Shown here one piece after another: positions 25,301 through 34,993 of a DNA stretch of 64,000 nt (positions are counted from its first letter, which is position 1; each line of letters opens with the position of its first letter). The DNA is from Adiantum capillus-veneris (lineage: Eukaryota > Streptophyta > Polypodiopsida > Polypodiales > Pteridaceae): positions 86,181,881 to 86,245,880 of the forward strand of contig CM043957.1 in the NCBI GenBank assembly GCA_014529385.2, read 5' to 3'. The translations under genes were made by a program, and so were the position numbers. The notes below the pieces were generated by a model, which did no database searches, was not told where the DNA came from, and was given only the letters and a program-made list of their open reading frames with translations.

Positions 25301-25971
25301 CCTACTGTGCTCTATCCAAAATGTAATAATTGTCTGGTTCAATTCCTCCGATAAGGACCCAGCATTTCCAGACTTCCTTTTGCATAAGTCGAACCTTAGC
25401 GTACTTGACATAGGATCGTTGTCAAGTCTACCCAAAGCTGAATATAAATTCCTTGGATGAACATTTAATAGCTTTGCCACTTTATGTAGAGTAACACCTC
25501 TACCTTGGCTCCCATGATCATGCAGTACTCCATTCACCAGCATGTTGAATGTGCTTCGTTTTAAAAACATCTCGTCAGTTGATTTGGAATCTTTAATTCC
25601 TATAAGGTGACCTTGAGTGCTGAAATAAGGCCATTTGCAGGAAGATACAAATCTTCACAGAATGGCAAGATTCTATCATCATCACCTTGAAGAATTTGCT
25701 GAACAATATTCTGAATAGTATGTTGCTTCTTGTCTTCCTTTGTGTGTACATCAACGTCCTCCCTATGACAATATTCCGCTCCAATGTTGACACTTGGTTG
25801 TACTTGCTTTCTTGCACGACATCGCTTTCTGTACTCACGTTTAGCCTGTGCTTCATACTTCCTCACTGCAATAATTTCATCCTCATTTAGACAAGCATTT
25901 CTCTTGGAGTGCAACTACGTATGAATGGTGTCTATTCCATGTGCCTCATCATTAAATCCGTCGTCCACCAT
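22361..25971 (-). pseudogene. DDE-like transposase, copy B (fullest copy)
   Basis: It probably starts at the ATG at 25971. The N-terminal region is basic, then has a helix-turn-helix-like stretch (V-T-L-H-K-V-A-K-L-L-N-V near 25470) and S-R-V-S-P-N-K-K near 25290. After an intron holding array B3 come a Cys-rich segment (C-T-C-K-C-N-V-C near 23965), V-V-D-F-A-E-N-Y near 23525, W-S-D-G-A-A-S-Q-F-K near 23260, G-H-G-K-G-E-H-D-G near 23150, the Cys cluster C-F-C-D-A-C-M near 22825 and a C-terminal domain ending D-A-T-S. The conserved acidic motifs suggest a DDE/RNase-H-fold transposase; I cannot assign a superfamily. TAG stops lie at 25915, 23660 and 23273, a TGA at 23804, and a further frame break near 25600, so it is dead. 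Confidence 0.65.
24195..25080. repeat. Palindrome array B3 in the transposase intron
   Basis: GCTATATAGC-type units between the N-terminal transposase exon (25265-25971) and the next exon (from about 24172 downward). An acceptor-like TTCAAGTAG on the minus strand precedes the downstream exon. Confidence 0.85.
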
Positions 25972-26192
25972 CTTGGAACAGTCTGCAGTAGTTTGAAATG
26001 AATGAAGTCATACAAAACTTCCTAATTGTAATAGTGAACTGAAATCCATTTGTGGTGCATTGTTGAGTTCAATTGCTGCTTGTGAGGAGGTATGAGCTGG
26101 AACCAAAGCGAGAGGAAGGGAGTCTCCATCATCCATATTCTGAACAGGAGAGTAGGAGAGAGAGAGAGATGGAGATGGGCATTGGAGGCCAT

Positions 26193-26194
<2 letters not shown>

Positions 26195-26272
<78 letters not shown>
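26195..26272. repeat. (GA)n microsatellite
   Basis: A pure GA tract of about 78 bases just outside the right end of copy B. Confidence 0.95.
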
Positions 26273-26275
<3 letters not shown>

Positions 26276-26401
26276 TGAGAGAGAGGGAGAGGTCCACGCG
26301 TGCTAACCGCTCCATGTCTTTCAATCCGAGTAGTGGAGTCGTGAAGTCAGTTATCTTACCTATATTCTTTTAAAAATTATTGACTTAAAAGCCCAGCTAT
26401 G

Positions 26402-26887
26402 GTGCCATCCATAGCATCATACTTGGTGTCCATGGACACCAAGTATTTAGACACCATTCTATGCTTTCAACCTGAGGAAAATCCAGCATTAATCTTAACC
26501 TGAGCCTACTCCTTAGTCAAAATGTGTGTACTGGAGGTTCTCATATGCTCAACAATAGTAACCCCTCCATTGATAGAGTTTCTGGGAGGCATACTAGCCA
26601 TGGATGCATAAGAAGGTGGGGGAGCTTGAAATAACATTCCTTTGGGGCTAAACATGCCTGGCCATGCATGTGGAAATTCCAAGGAAGAGGGTTGCATTGG
26701 TTTGCCAATGACAGAAGTACCTTGGTACAACGGTTTGAAGGTTACGATAGAAGGAGACGATGACGGGATGACGCCATTGCTTGGGTTGCTGGCCCTGCTC
26801 GAACCAGCCCATTGCGCAGTGCTTCCTGAGCTCATGATGAAGCCTCACCCATTCCCCCTAGGGGGGGGGAAGAGAAAGGGGAAGGGA
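26402..26887 (-). mobile_element. 5' end of a second LINE (ORF1 start)
   Basis: A minus-strand frame from ATG at 26835 is Ser/Pro-rich like the start of LINE ORF1. The 40 bases upstream (CCATTCCCCCTA then a G-run then AAGAGAAAG) resemble the sequence just upstream of ORF1 in the large LINE (36860-36890). It abuts the poly(T) that marks the 3' end of the large LINE. Only the first part of ORF1 is present. The assignment is tentative. Confidence 0.4.
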
Positions 26888-27241
26888 CCTTTTTTTTTAT
26901 AAAGAAAAAAGTGGAGTTGATTAAGATAAGGCAATACAATGAGAAAAAAAGGGACAAGATCCAACAGTTGGGGTTGGACAAGAGAATGGGATATATACAT
27001 GGAAGAGAAAAAGAAACTTAGTATCAAAGAAGAAGCTACATATAAATCATCTACAATCTAGTAACTGAGTAGATCTCACAAGCCTTATTGAACCAAAGCT
27101 GCCATCTGTATTCTTTAAACACTTGTGAGAGTGAAGAATCAGCTACATCCTTCAATAGTCTCAGAACCTCATTGTTGATTCTTTTAATGTCTGCTTCTAA
27201 TTTATAAGAGGGCTCATAGCTTTCACCTGTAAAGAGAGACT

Positions 27242-27431
27242 TGAAGGGGATCGGGGAGCACCACAGACGGAGAGTGAGAGAGAGAGAGAAGGAGAGACAC
27301 ACACGATGTGGGTGGGGAGACTCAAAGAGTGAGAAGCCTCCTATACACTTATGCTATGTATAAGGTACACAAGTCAGTGGGCGCCCAGACTCTGGGCGGC
27401 CGGGCAAGGCACAGGCGCCTATACCCCAACA
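27242..27431 (-). repeat. Copia 3' LTR
   Basis: 190 bases, starting TGAAGGGGATCGGGG and ending CCCCAACA on the plus strand. It has about 12 bases (CACCACAGACGG area) not present in the other LTR. Confidence 0.92.
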
Positions 27432-27442
27432 ACCTCCCACTT
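27432..27442 (-). promoter_or_regulatory. Polypurine tract
   Basis: On the minus strand AAGTGGGAGGT lies directly before the 3' LTR start TGTTGGGG, the usual arrangement in plant Copia elements, where it primes plus-strand DNA synthesis. Confidence 0.85.
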
Positions 27443-27659
27443 AAAGGCGACTGTGCCTTTAAGCAAGAGAACCTAGTCGAAAGACTACAAAAGGCGAGAG
27501 AAAACTGCTCTCAACCGATGCCCACTGGCTGGCTGTGATCGTGTGCATCCGGCTGTCCTGCTCCTATGTAAGTCCATACACCACCAGACGTACCGCACAA
27601 GTACTGCAAGTATGCACGCAATATCTGCATATCTCCCTCGTGCACTATGCCATCATCAG

Positions 27660-28910
27660 TCAACAAACGACACACAACCCAACTGCAAATGCTCCCACTG
27701 CAGCTGCGATATCCGGTCTCAAGATCAACATCTCATACATGAGACCACCGAATGCCGATGCAATGCTAGCGGGCCCTGCTAGCTCTTCGGAGCATGCATC
27801 AAAATATATATCCCTGGCAATAGGCATCTCTGACTGACAAGGCGTGTCAGCCACATGCATCTCCTGACTATCCGCAAAAGAAGCATCAACCTGTCGTGCA
27901 ACCTCAGAGCAAACCAGTTGCTCTAGGTGTCTGCAGGAAGACATATCCCGCACAACTATATCCCCATGCTCACTGTCGAGCATAGAAAGGAATGGCTGCA
28001 TAATCGCTGACATCTCAGTCTCAATCATCCACTGCAAACATGACCACTCAATCTGCTGTGACTCACTAGAGCTCTCATGCTCTAACTCCGTATGCATAGA
28101 CTCTTGCACAGCGTCCTCCTGTCGTGACTCACTAGAGCAAGACTGCTCTACCTGTCTATCCTGCATAGAAGTATCTCGCACAACTGACTCTCTGCTTTGC
28201 TCAGTCACTAGAAAAGCATGCATGTCTGACTCTGTCACCTCTCTGTGTGACTGCTCAAGTCGTGCCCCAACTGTGTGCACAACGAGCTCACTACTCTGCA
28301 CTCCATGCAAAGTACCCTGCAACCCATAAGCAGAAGAGACTCGCCTGCTCTCTCGCTGTCTACCTGGCTGCGTGATCACAGAGACAACACCGTCTCTCTC
28401 GTGATCCACATGCAATGGGTAACCTGTACCACTCCTGGCACCTCTCGCAATCACTAGCGAACCCAAATGCATCACAAAATCTCGCTCTCGTAGCGAAATC
28501 TGATATCCACTATCCCGTAACTGTCTCACTGAGATCAAATCCCGTCTCAGATCTGGCACATAACGCACATGACGTAGGGTAAATCTCATACCACTGGGCA
28601 AGGACAAACATACGTCTCCTGCACCCTCAATGTCATACAAAAAACCATCAGCCATGTGCACACAATCAAGTCTCCCACTAGAAAACGTGCTAAACCACTC
28701 ACGATGCGACGTGACATGGAAAGTAGCATCTGAATCTAGTAACCAATGTGAAGACAATGTGCAATCCGTAGACATAAGATCGTCTGAAGACAAGCTAGAT
28801 GTAAATGTGACATCGCCATCACAAGCATACTCAGTAACCACCGTACTGATCTCACTAGCATCTGTCATGCCCAAATCTGCATCACACATCTGTCGCCTCC
28901 GTTGTCTCAA
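27660..28910 (-). CDS. Copia protease/pre-integrase remnant fused to a Ser/Glu-rich domain
   Basis: The first 150 residues match Copia polyproteins: W-L-L-D-S-D-A-T-F-H-V-T at the aspartic protease site, then L-R-H-V-R-Y-V-P-D-L-R-R-D-L-I-S-V as in the gag-pre-integrase region. The protease motif is D-S-D, not the catalytic D-S-G. About 200 residues rich in Ser, Glu, Gln and Cys follow (near 28300-27800), and match no Copia domain I know. The last residues (G-G-L-M-Y-E-M, then R-P-D-I-A-A-A-V-G) are the tail of a Copia reverse transcriptase. The frame is open for 416 codons in spite of the large deletion. It is separated from gag by a TGA at 28941. Confidence 0.7.
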   Translation of the reverse strand: MRQRRRQMCDADLGMTDASEISTVVTEYACDGDVTFTSSLSSDDLMSTDCTLSSHWLLDSDATFHVTSHREWFSTFSSGRLDCVHMADGFLYDIEGAGDVCLSLPSGMRFTLRHVRYVPDLRRDLISVRQLRDSGYQISLRERDFVMHLGSLVIARGARSGTGYPLHVDHERDGVVSVITQPGRQRESRRVSSAYGLQGTLHGVQSSELVVHTVGARLEQSHREVTESDMHAFLVTEQSRESVVRDTSMQDRQVEQSCSSESRQEDAVQESMHTELEHESSSESQQIEWSCLQWMIETEMSAIMQPFLSMLDSEHGDIVVRDMSSCRHLEQLVCSEVARQVDASFADSQEMHVADTPCQSEMPIARDIYFDACSEELAGPASIASAFGGLMYEMLILRPDIAAAVGAFAVGLCVVC

Positions 28911-28940
28911 ACGCTTGAAGGATCGACGCCTAATGTGCCC

Positions 28941-29381
28941 TCATTGTCCACAATGACAACACGTCAAGTCTCTATGCCATCGAGACTTGCGTGTGGGATC
29001 AATCTCTCCCATGGACATAGAAGTGGGACTAGACTTCCCTGTAGACATGGATGTCGCGTACATAGCATGTAAACTCTGCCATAAAGCATGAGTTGTAGTC
29101 TCCCTCAAGACCTGCCAGTAAACAGACTCAACCAGATGTAAACAAATCGTAGACATGGCTAACTCATCAAGATCCTGCCAATCATCATCACGCATAGACT
29201 TGGGCTTCGCCGATAAACCACGCAAGGGTTTATCTTGCCCCAAATCCGCCAATGCAACAAGCATATGCTCCTTCCAACCAACAAAATCTGCACCATCAAA
29301 CTGTGTCAGACCATAACGTTGGAAGTCAAATGAAAAATCAGCCATAATGCTCGCAAAAGAGCAACCAACAATGAGTAGCAA
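28941..29381 (-). CDS. Copia gag
   Basis: The capsid-like region has F-D-G-A-D-F-V-G-W-K near the start, D-D-D-W-Q-D-L-D-E-L-A, then I-C-L-H-L-V-E-S-V-Y, the usual pattern of plant Copia gag. The likely start is the Met before A-D-F-S at 29345. The frame ends in C-C-H-C-G-Q, followed by TGA and then G-H-I-R-R-R. A zinc knuckle is therefore interrupted by the stop and also has Ser in place of the last Cys. The TGA probably replaced CGA. Confidence 0.8.
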   Translation of the reverse strand: MLLIVGCSFASIMADFSFDFQRYGLTQFDGADFVGWKEHMLVALADLGQDKPLRGLSAKPKSMRDDDWQDLDELAMSTICLHLVESVYWQVLRETTTHALWQSLHAMYATSMSTGKSSPTSMSMGEIDPTRKSRWHRDLTCCHCGQ

Positions 29382-30760
29382 ATGTCAACCAAATCAGCCC
29401 TAAACTGGCTCGAATCGCATCAACAAAAGTCTGCAAATATGGCTCAAAACCTGATGCAAAGTTGCACCAATAACCGTGCAAAACCTTGCACAAAATCACA
29501 AGTCAATATGACTCAATCGCGCATAAATATCTGACAAAATTTTGGAAGAGTCTCGTTTGTAACTGGAGCAAAATCTCAACAGTAAACCTCAAAGATATGC
29601 CACAATGGCCAATCCGGGAATAAACTCGACCGGAATCACCTCACAAAGTCATACATATGAGCATACCCGCTCTTGCCGGAGTACCACTCAACGGCACCTC
29701 AAATGACATACCTGTGAGTGATGATTGCTGCCAAAATACCTTTCAATCGATGACCAAATGTCTGCCATATAACTATAGCAACATTTCGCAAAACCTTGCA
29801 AGAGCTGCCGCTATGCGCAATGCGAAATACGGCACACAAGGGCAAACACAAGTGACTCCAAACTCCAACCAAATGATGACTGAAAATCACATGTCAAAGT
29901 GGGAGTAAACTCAACCACTAAACTGTCAAAGAGCAACCTACGGATACGTAGAATCTATGGTGAGAACCTGGATAAAATCCAACAGAGTTTCTTCTATAAA
30001 TTGAGCCAAATCTCAAATAATCTCAGCCATAAACAAATACACAAATCCATATATGGCATACATAAACCGCCAAGACCATGGCAAAATAGCTCACTCTCGC
30101 ATGAGTGGATCTCTGGACAAATGCATATCCAAAAACCTGTGTACACCTATGAATTTGCTGGTTGCTACAGAAAATACTCCGTGTGTGTGAGATATACCAA
30201 AAACAGTGTTTTTGGGACCCGAAAGTGCACAAATAAACCTGCTGCTGTTCCTGCTGTAATTCAAAGCATAATTTCAGCAAATAGACATCACCATTGCGTC
30301 CGGAGCGTGCCAAAACCCTGACCTATACTCCTGGATCATGTAGATCTGACTCTGTATGACGAAGCTACGCAAAAAATTGCGTTTTAGAGCCCGAAAATGG
30401 CAAAAACGAGCTGCACACAGTCTTGAACCTGCTCCTGCTCCACTCTGCGTGATGCAATGTCCTCTCAATGCAAGCTCCAACGCAAGAGTTTTGCCACAAC
30501 AGTATCCAAGCACTCGAATGTCAAGCTCTCCTCCGCCGAGCACTTCTCGAACGAGCTCCACTGAGCTCAAAAGCTCCTCTCACCAAGGAAGCCGCAACCA
30601 CCTCCTCGACCAAGCTTGAACACACCAAGCTCCTAAGATCCAAAGACAATGCTCCTCAAGCTAAAATCTCTCTCCGTGAAACTCCGCGATCGAACTCCAC
30701 CGTCGAGAGCGAGCGAGCTATCGCCTCGAAGCTCTCAAAGCCGTCGTGCTCTCCGCAGTC
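29382..30760 (-). other. Long untranslated leader of the Copia element
   Basis: About 1.4 kb between the primer binding site and gag with no long minus-strand frame. It is an unusually long leader for a Copia element and may hold packaging signals. Confidence 0.6.
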
Positions 30761-30778
30761 ACCATAGCTCTGATACAA
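30761..30778 (-). promoter_or_regulatory. Primer binding site (initiator Met tRNA type)
   Basis: The minus strand reads TTGTATCAGAGCTATGGT just inside the 5' LTR. It resembles the plant Copia primer site TGGTATCAGAGC, which pairs with the initiator methionine tRNA. Confidence 0.85.
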
Positions 30779-30780
30779 AT

Positions 30781-30979
30781 TGAAGGGGATCGGGGAGCAC
30801 GGAGAGTGAGAGAGAGAGAAGGAGAGACACACACGATGTGGGTGGGGAGACTCAAAGAGTGAGCAGCCCCCTATACACTTATGCTATGTATAAGGTATAC
30901 AAGTCAGTGGACGCCCAGACTCTGGGGCGTCCACTGACTCTGGGCGGCCGGGCAAGGCACAGGCGCCTATACCCCAACA
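30781..30979 (-). repeat. Copia 5' LTR
   Basis: 199 bases, matching the other LTR except for an internal duplication of about 21 bases (GGCGTCCACTGACTCTG area near 30925-30945) and the absence of a 12-base segment near the start. Confidence 0.92.
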
Positions 30980-30990
30980 AGACTCGTTTC

Positions 30991-31168
30991 TTGCTGTCCA
31001 AACACTCCACATATATTGAGCTCTCCAAATGTTCCATAGGGTTACATCTAGCTCTTTGATATATCCAACCAAAAAATCCTTGCTGTCCAAACACTCCACA
31101 TATATTGAGCTCTCCAAATGTTCCATAGGGTTACATCTAGCTCTTTGATATATCCAACCAAAAAATCC
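30991..31168 (-). repeat. 89-base tandem duplication in LINE ORF2
   Basis: TTGCTGTCCAAACACTCCAC occurs at 30991 and 31080, with the following sequence repeated almost exactly. The duplicated stretch encodes the same peptide region (L-W-N-I-W-R-A-Q-Y-M-W), shifted in frame because 89 is not a multiple of three. It lies beside the Copia insertion site. Confidence 0.85.
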
Positions 31169-33030
31169 TTAGCTGTTAATGGTTGAGCTAACAGTCTGCT
31201 CACTCTTTTTTGTATGACAGCCAAAATTTTCTGATTATGAGGACAGTAAAAGAAGAGATGTTCAAGAGTTTCTTCTTGCCTTTTGCATCTGGGGCAGAAT
31301 CCTCATACTCCTATGATTTCCTTGGCTTTGCTTCCTGTCCAAATAGCTCTATGAAGGATGAGCCACAACCTAACCTTAATTGCTTGTGGGAAAGCCTAGA
31401 TTATCTTGAATTTGTATTGCCACTGCTTTGCACTCCAATCTAATTTCCATTTCTGGTTCAACTTTTTCCTTAATTGTTCAGGCATAAAGACCTTAGATTT
31501 GTACTGCCGGTAGAAGACTTGAGCTATTCCTTTGAGTGTCAGGGCTTGAGGACAAGCCTTAGTGCTAATGTGCATCCTGTCCAGAAGCTTGGAGATCCTG
31601 GCAGAAACTTCTTGAGCTGTGTACCTGGACAAGTCAAATTCAGCCATTAAGTCATTAGTGGTTAACCACCTCCCTTCTTTATACATCCTTCCAGGAAAGC
31701 ACTCCTTTTTTAAAGGGTCCATGAGCTTTTCTAGTAAGATTTAGTTTGCCTTTATAGGAAAATTGCCCTATCCATATAGAATCCTGGAGTAGAAAATGAA
31801 AATTAGAAGAGATGATAAGTGGAAGTGATTTGCTCTGTTTAATTTCCTGCCAAGAGGCCCACATCCTTCTGATTAGCTATGATCTCTTGAATTTGCACTT
31901 GTATTGAGTACAAATAATATCTCTGAGTGACAATCCTTTCCAGTTGGGATAGTCTTTCAAGACAAAGAACTTAATGTCTTTTTTTATTAGACAAGCCCAA
32001 TAATCTGTTGAGTCAACTACTCTTGCTATCCACTTGGCTGCCAATTTATCTGCTTGCCTGGTTATGTCCATAATACCCAATCCTCCTTGTTCTTTTGGCA
32101 AGCAACAGGTGTTCCAGCTTAACAAGTCAGTTGTCCCCCCCCCCCCCTAAAAATCTTCTGGCCAGCTGTATGATTTTGCTGATTAATTGTGTCTTGGAAA
32201 GCTTCCAGCAGCACAAAAAATATATCAAAGTTGACAGCAGATAATTGTTTAAAACAAAAACTCTAGAAGCCAGTGAGTTTTGCATAGCTTGCCAAGCAAA
32301 AATTTTCCTTCTAAACTTGTCTAATACCCACTCAAATCTCTAGTTGAGGGTGATCTTGAACCTTATTGGGATTCCAAGAAGTCTGAAAATTTGTCCATCA
32401 ATAATTTCTTTGCATCCTGCATCAATAACAATATGAGGAGTGTTCCCAGTACTGCATTTAAATCAAGTTTTATGATGGTTGATAATTGACCCACTAGCCA
32501 AGCAAAATGTGTTTAAGCACTCCCAGAAAGCCTGTATGGATTGATTGTCATTAGCCATCAAAGAGTTAGTATCATCTGCAAACTGTTGTAAAGACAAAGG
32601 GTCAGTTGAACCAGGTATGTTGATGCCTTAGATTTGACTTTTCTTTATGCAATCCTTGACCCCACAAAAGCGTAACCACATGAGCGTCATAGCACACAAT
32701 GGACCTACACAAGTATCACCAGCCATTTTTTTGCTTGCATTTGTTTTAAACCATGATACGTCTCTTTAAGTGGCTGACAAGGAAATCTGAAATATTTTTA
32801 ATACGTGCACTTGGTCATTGCAGGTATACATTAAAGTGAGTGCTTTTTTCAGAATTTCCAGGGAGATCTTTCCTCATAAAGACTTGTGGCCACTTCTAGA
32901 AAAATTGATTGCTACATTTGGTTCAAAGAGGCTGCTTTGGGGCCAACCAACCCAAAGCATCTGAGGAGATTGCATACAAAAGCGGGGCTAGAGGGCAGCC
33001 CTGTCTAATAGAGCAAGTGAGAAAAATATT

Positions 33031-34971
33031 TTATGTGAGCTGACCATTGATTGCTATCTTGGCAATGGCATTGGCAAGCAAAATATAAACAAATTTGATA
33101 AATTTTCTGCCACATCCAATGTCTTGTAAAGATTGAAGAATGAAGGACCATTCCATTCTGTCATAAGCCTTGTCAAAATCAATTTTAAAGAAAATGAAGT
33201 CCTGTCCAGTGTTTTGAGCATGTTCCATGGCTTCCCAAAGTGTGATGATTGCATCGAGAATGTATCTGCCCTTAATAAACCCTTTTTGCTCCTTAAGGAT
33301 AATATGATCCATAATGGGGCTGAGTCTTTTGGCTAGGGAGTGGGAGAAAACTTTGTATAGAGAAGTTAGACATGTAATAGGTCTCCAGTTAGACAGGTCC
33401 TCCCTGTCTCCTCTCTGGTGGATGAGTTTTACAACACCAGTATTGGACTTGGTAGGAAGAGCTCCAACTCTAACAGCTTCTTGCCAGACTAACATAATGT
33501 GAGGTATCAGAAATTCTTGAAAGTCTATATAGATTTCATTGGGCATACCATCAATTCCAAGAGTCTTATCTCTGCTCATTTTTCTGATGGTTTCTCTAAT
33601 CTCCTCCTCAGAAAGGGGCAAATCCAGTTGTTTTGCCATGGAGGGAGAAACAATTTTCTCCCCCAATTGAGCTATCTTAGCTCTTGCTTGAGTGATATGG
33701 TCCCCTTTTGAAGGAGGCTTAGAGAAAACATCAGAAAAATTTATGAGCAATAATGAGATTCTCCTTTTGGTTATTAGTAATATGACCTTCTTTACTCTTA
33801 AGAGAAGGTATGAAATCCTTAGCCTTTTTCTTTTTGAGGAGATTAAACATCTCCTTAGTGGGTCTATCAACCTTCCCAGCCCAAAAGGTCCTAGTCCAAG
33901 CAAGTGCACTGCTAGCAAGGAGGAGCTCTTAGCTTCCTGTCTCAAGTCTTCCTTAAGTGCTAATAGTTCAAGAGAGGGAGGACTGTTAGTTGGAAGACTA
34001 GTTTTCTCCAGCTGAGAAATCTTTTCCATAGTCATCATTCTTCTCTGTTTCCCAGCCTCCCTAGCCTTAGACTTAAAAACAGTCAGAGTTTTGAGGGTAA
34101 GGGAGACAGCCTGGTCCCAAGCTTTAAAAGGGGAAGCATATTTCTCAAAACAATCTGCATATATCCTTTTTATTTTGTCTTTGACAACTTGTAGCTTGAA
34201 TAGATTTTTATCCACATGTGGCCAACCAGACTTGTAATTAAATTCACATCTATCCAAATCAACTGTAATAGGCTTGTGATTTGACCAAAGAATGGAAGAA
34301 TGTACCTGACATTTAATTTGCCAATGCTCATGTATCATATCTGTAGACATGTAGGCTCTATCTAGTCTGGCTTCTCTGTAGCAATCTCCACTTTGTTTAT
34401 TTGACCAAGTGATACCTGTATCAGAGCTGATGTCAACCAGGTTGTGCTTGCCTATGAACTCATCCCACCTCTGTTTTTCTGTACCATTCACAGTTTGTCC
34501 TTTGAAGTGCCATCTGTCCTGCACAGATTTAACCATATTGTAGTCTCCTATCACCATTAATGGACCAGGTAAGTCCTTCATTTCTACCCAAGCTCTGCAT
34601 CTATCAGATATAGCATTAGAAGCATATACACTTATTAGAGTGAAATTGAAAGGGGCAGTCAGGGTGATGGACAGCCATTGATGAGTATCTGACTTCTTGT
34701 AAACTTTGGCATGATCAGAATATTTGCTAGTTATTCCTATTGCAGTACCTCCTCTTCTGCTGTCATGATCAGTAGTAAACCATTTATAATGGGAACTGTT
34801 TCTTTTCAAGTTGTAGATCAGGCTTTGACCTTGAGCTTTGATTTCCTGTAAACAAACAATGTCAGCAGTAATACTTTGATCTTTGAGCCAGCCCTTAATG
34901 GCCATAGCTCTAACTGGATCTGTCAGTCCTTTACAATTGTAGCTCAGAATTTTCAGTTTGGGACAAGTCAT
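33031..34971 (-). CDS. LINE ORF2, endonuclease and reverse transcriptase N-terminal half
   Basis: A 646-codon frame. Residues 1-240 are an APE-type endonuclease: L-S-Y-N-C-K-G-L, V-C-L-Q-E-I-K, G-G-T-A-I-G-I, V-I-G-D-Y-N-M and W-S-N-H-K-P. The usual S-D-H motif has Asn in place of Asp, which may impair cleavage. The reverse transcriptase starts near residue 400 with D-K-T-L-G-I-D-G-M-P-N-E, then N-W-R-P-I-T-C-L, then motif A (K-I-D-F-D-K-A-Y-D). The frame stops with TAA at 33031 just before motif B. In LINEs the endonuclease nicks the target and the reverse transcriptase copies the RNA in place. ORF2 begins about 22 bases after the ORF1 stop. Confidence 0.85.
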   Translation of the reverse strand: MTCPKLKILSYNCKGLTDPVRAMAIKGWLKDQSITADIVCLQEIKAQGQSLIYNLKRNSSHYKWFTTDHDSRRGGTAIGITSKYSDHAKVYKKSDTHQWLSITLTAPFNFTLISVYASNAISDRCRAWVEMKDLPGPLMVIGDYNMVKSVQDRWHFKGQTVNGTEKQRWDEFIGKHNLVDISSDTGITWSNKQSGDCYREARLDRAYMSTDMIHEHWQIKCQVHSSILWSNHKPITVDLDRCEFNYKSGWPHVDKNLFKLQVVKDKIKRIYADCFEKYASPFKAWDQAVSLTLKTLTVFKSKAREAGKQRRMMTMEKISQLEKTSLPTNSPPSLELLALKEDLRQEAKSSSLLAVHLLGLGPFGLGRLIDPLRRCLISSKRKRLRISYLLLRVKKVILLITKRRISLLLINFSDVFSKPPSKGDHITQARAKIAQLGEKIVSPSMAKQLDLPLSEEEIRETIRKMSRDKTLGIDGMPNEIYIDFQEFLIPHIMLVWQEAVRVGALPTKSNTGVVKLIHQRGDREDLSNWRPITCLTSLYKVFSHSLAKRLSPIMDHIILKEQKGFIKGRYILDAIITLWEAMEHAQNTGQDFIFFKIDFDKAYDRMEWSFILQSLQDIGCGRKFIKFVYILLANAIAKIAINGQLT

Positions 34972-34993
34972 TTCTTAGATGCTTTGGTGGGTT

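Larger units (their letters stand above)
16491..25971 (+). mobile_element. Multi-gene DNA element, copy B (fullest copy)
   Basis: It contains a coiled-coil/RING gene (16491-18744), an acidic/FCP1-like gene (about 19116-21559) and a convergent transposase (25971 to 22361, minus strand), with palindrome arrays at 16740-17540, 21720-22235 and 24195-25080. The element-wide gene order matches copy A. Terminal inverted repeats were not found; the left edge is cut by a LINE fragment and the right edge lies somewhere between 25972 and 26195. Confidence 0.6.
27242..30979 (-). mobile_element. Non-autonomous Copia LTR retrotransposon
   Basis: Two LTRs (27242-27431 and 30781-30979) with TG...CA ends are flanked by a perfect 5-bp target duplication AGACT (27237-27241 and 30980-30984). 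The minus strand has a primer binding site next to the 5' LTR and a polypurine tract next to the 3' LTR. The interior holds gag and the protease/pre-integrase region. Integrase and nearly all of the reverse transcriptase are missing, so it must have relied on proteins from other elements. Confidence 0.92.
27060..33030 (-). pseudogene. LINE ORF2, C-terminal half (reverse transcriptase end and zf-RVT)
   Basis: Downstream of the TAA at 33031 the same frame continues with I-R-Q-G-C-P-L-A-P, the reverse transcriptase motif B. After that it is heavily shifted and stopped. Recognisable later parts are L-P-K-E-Q-G-G-L-G-I near 32090 and a zf-RVT region near 31260-31340 (I-W-T-G-S-K-A-K, then C-P-R-C-K and H-L-F-F-Y-C-P). 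Removing the Copia element restores a continuous frame from A-R-N-E-S at 30985 to L-F-T-G-E-S at about 27235. The protein ends at a stop near 27060. Confidence 0.75.
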
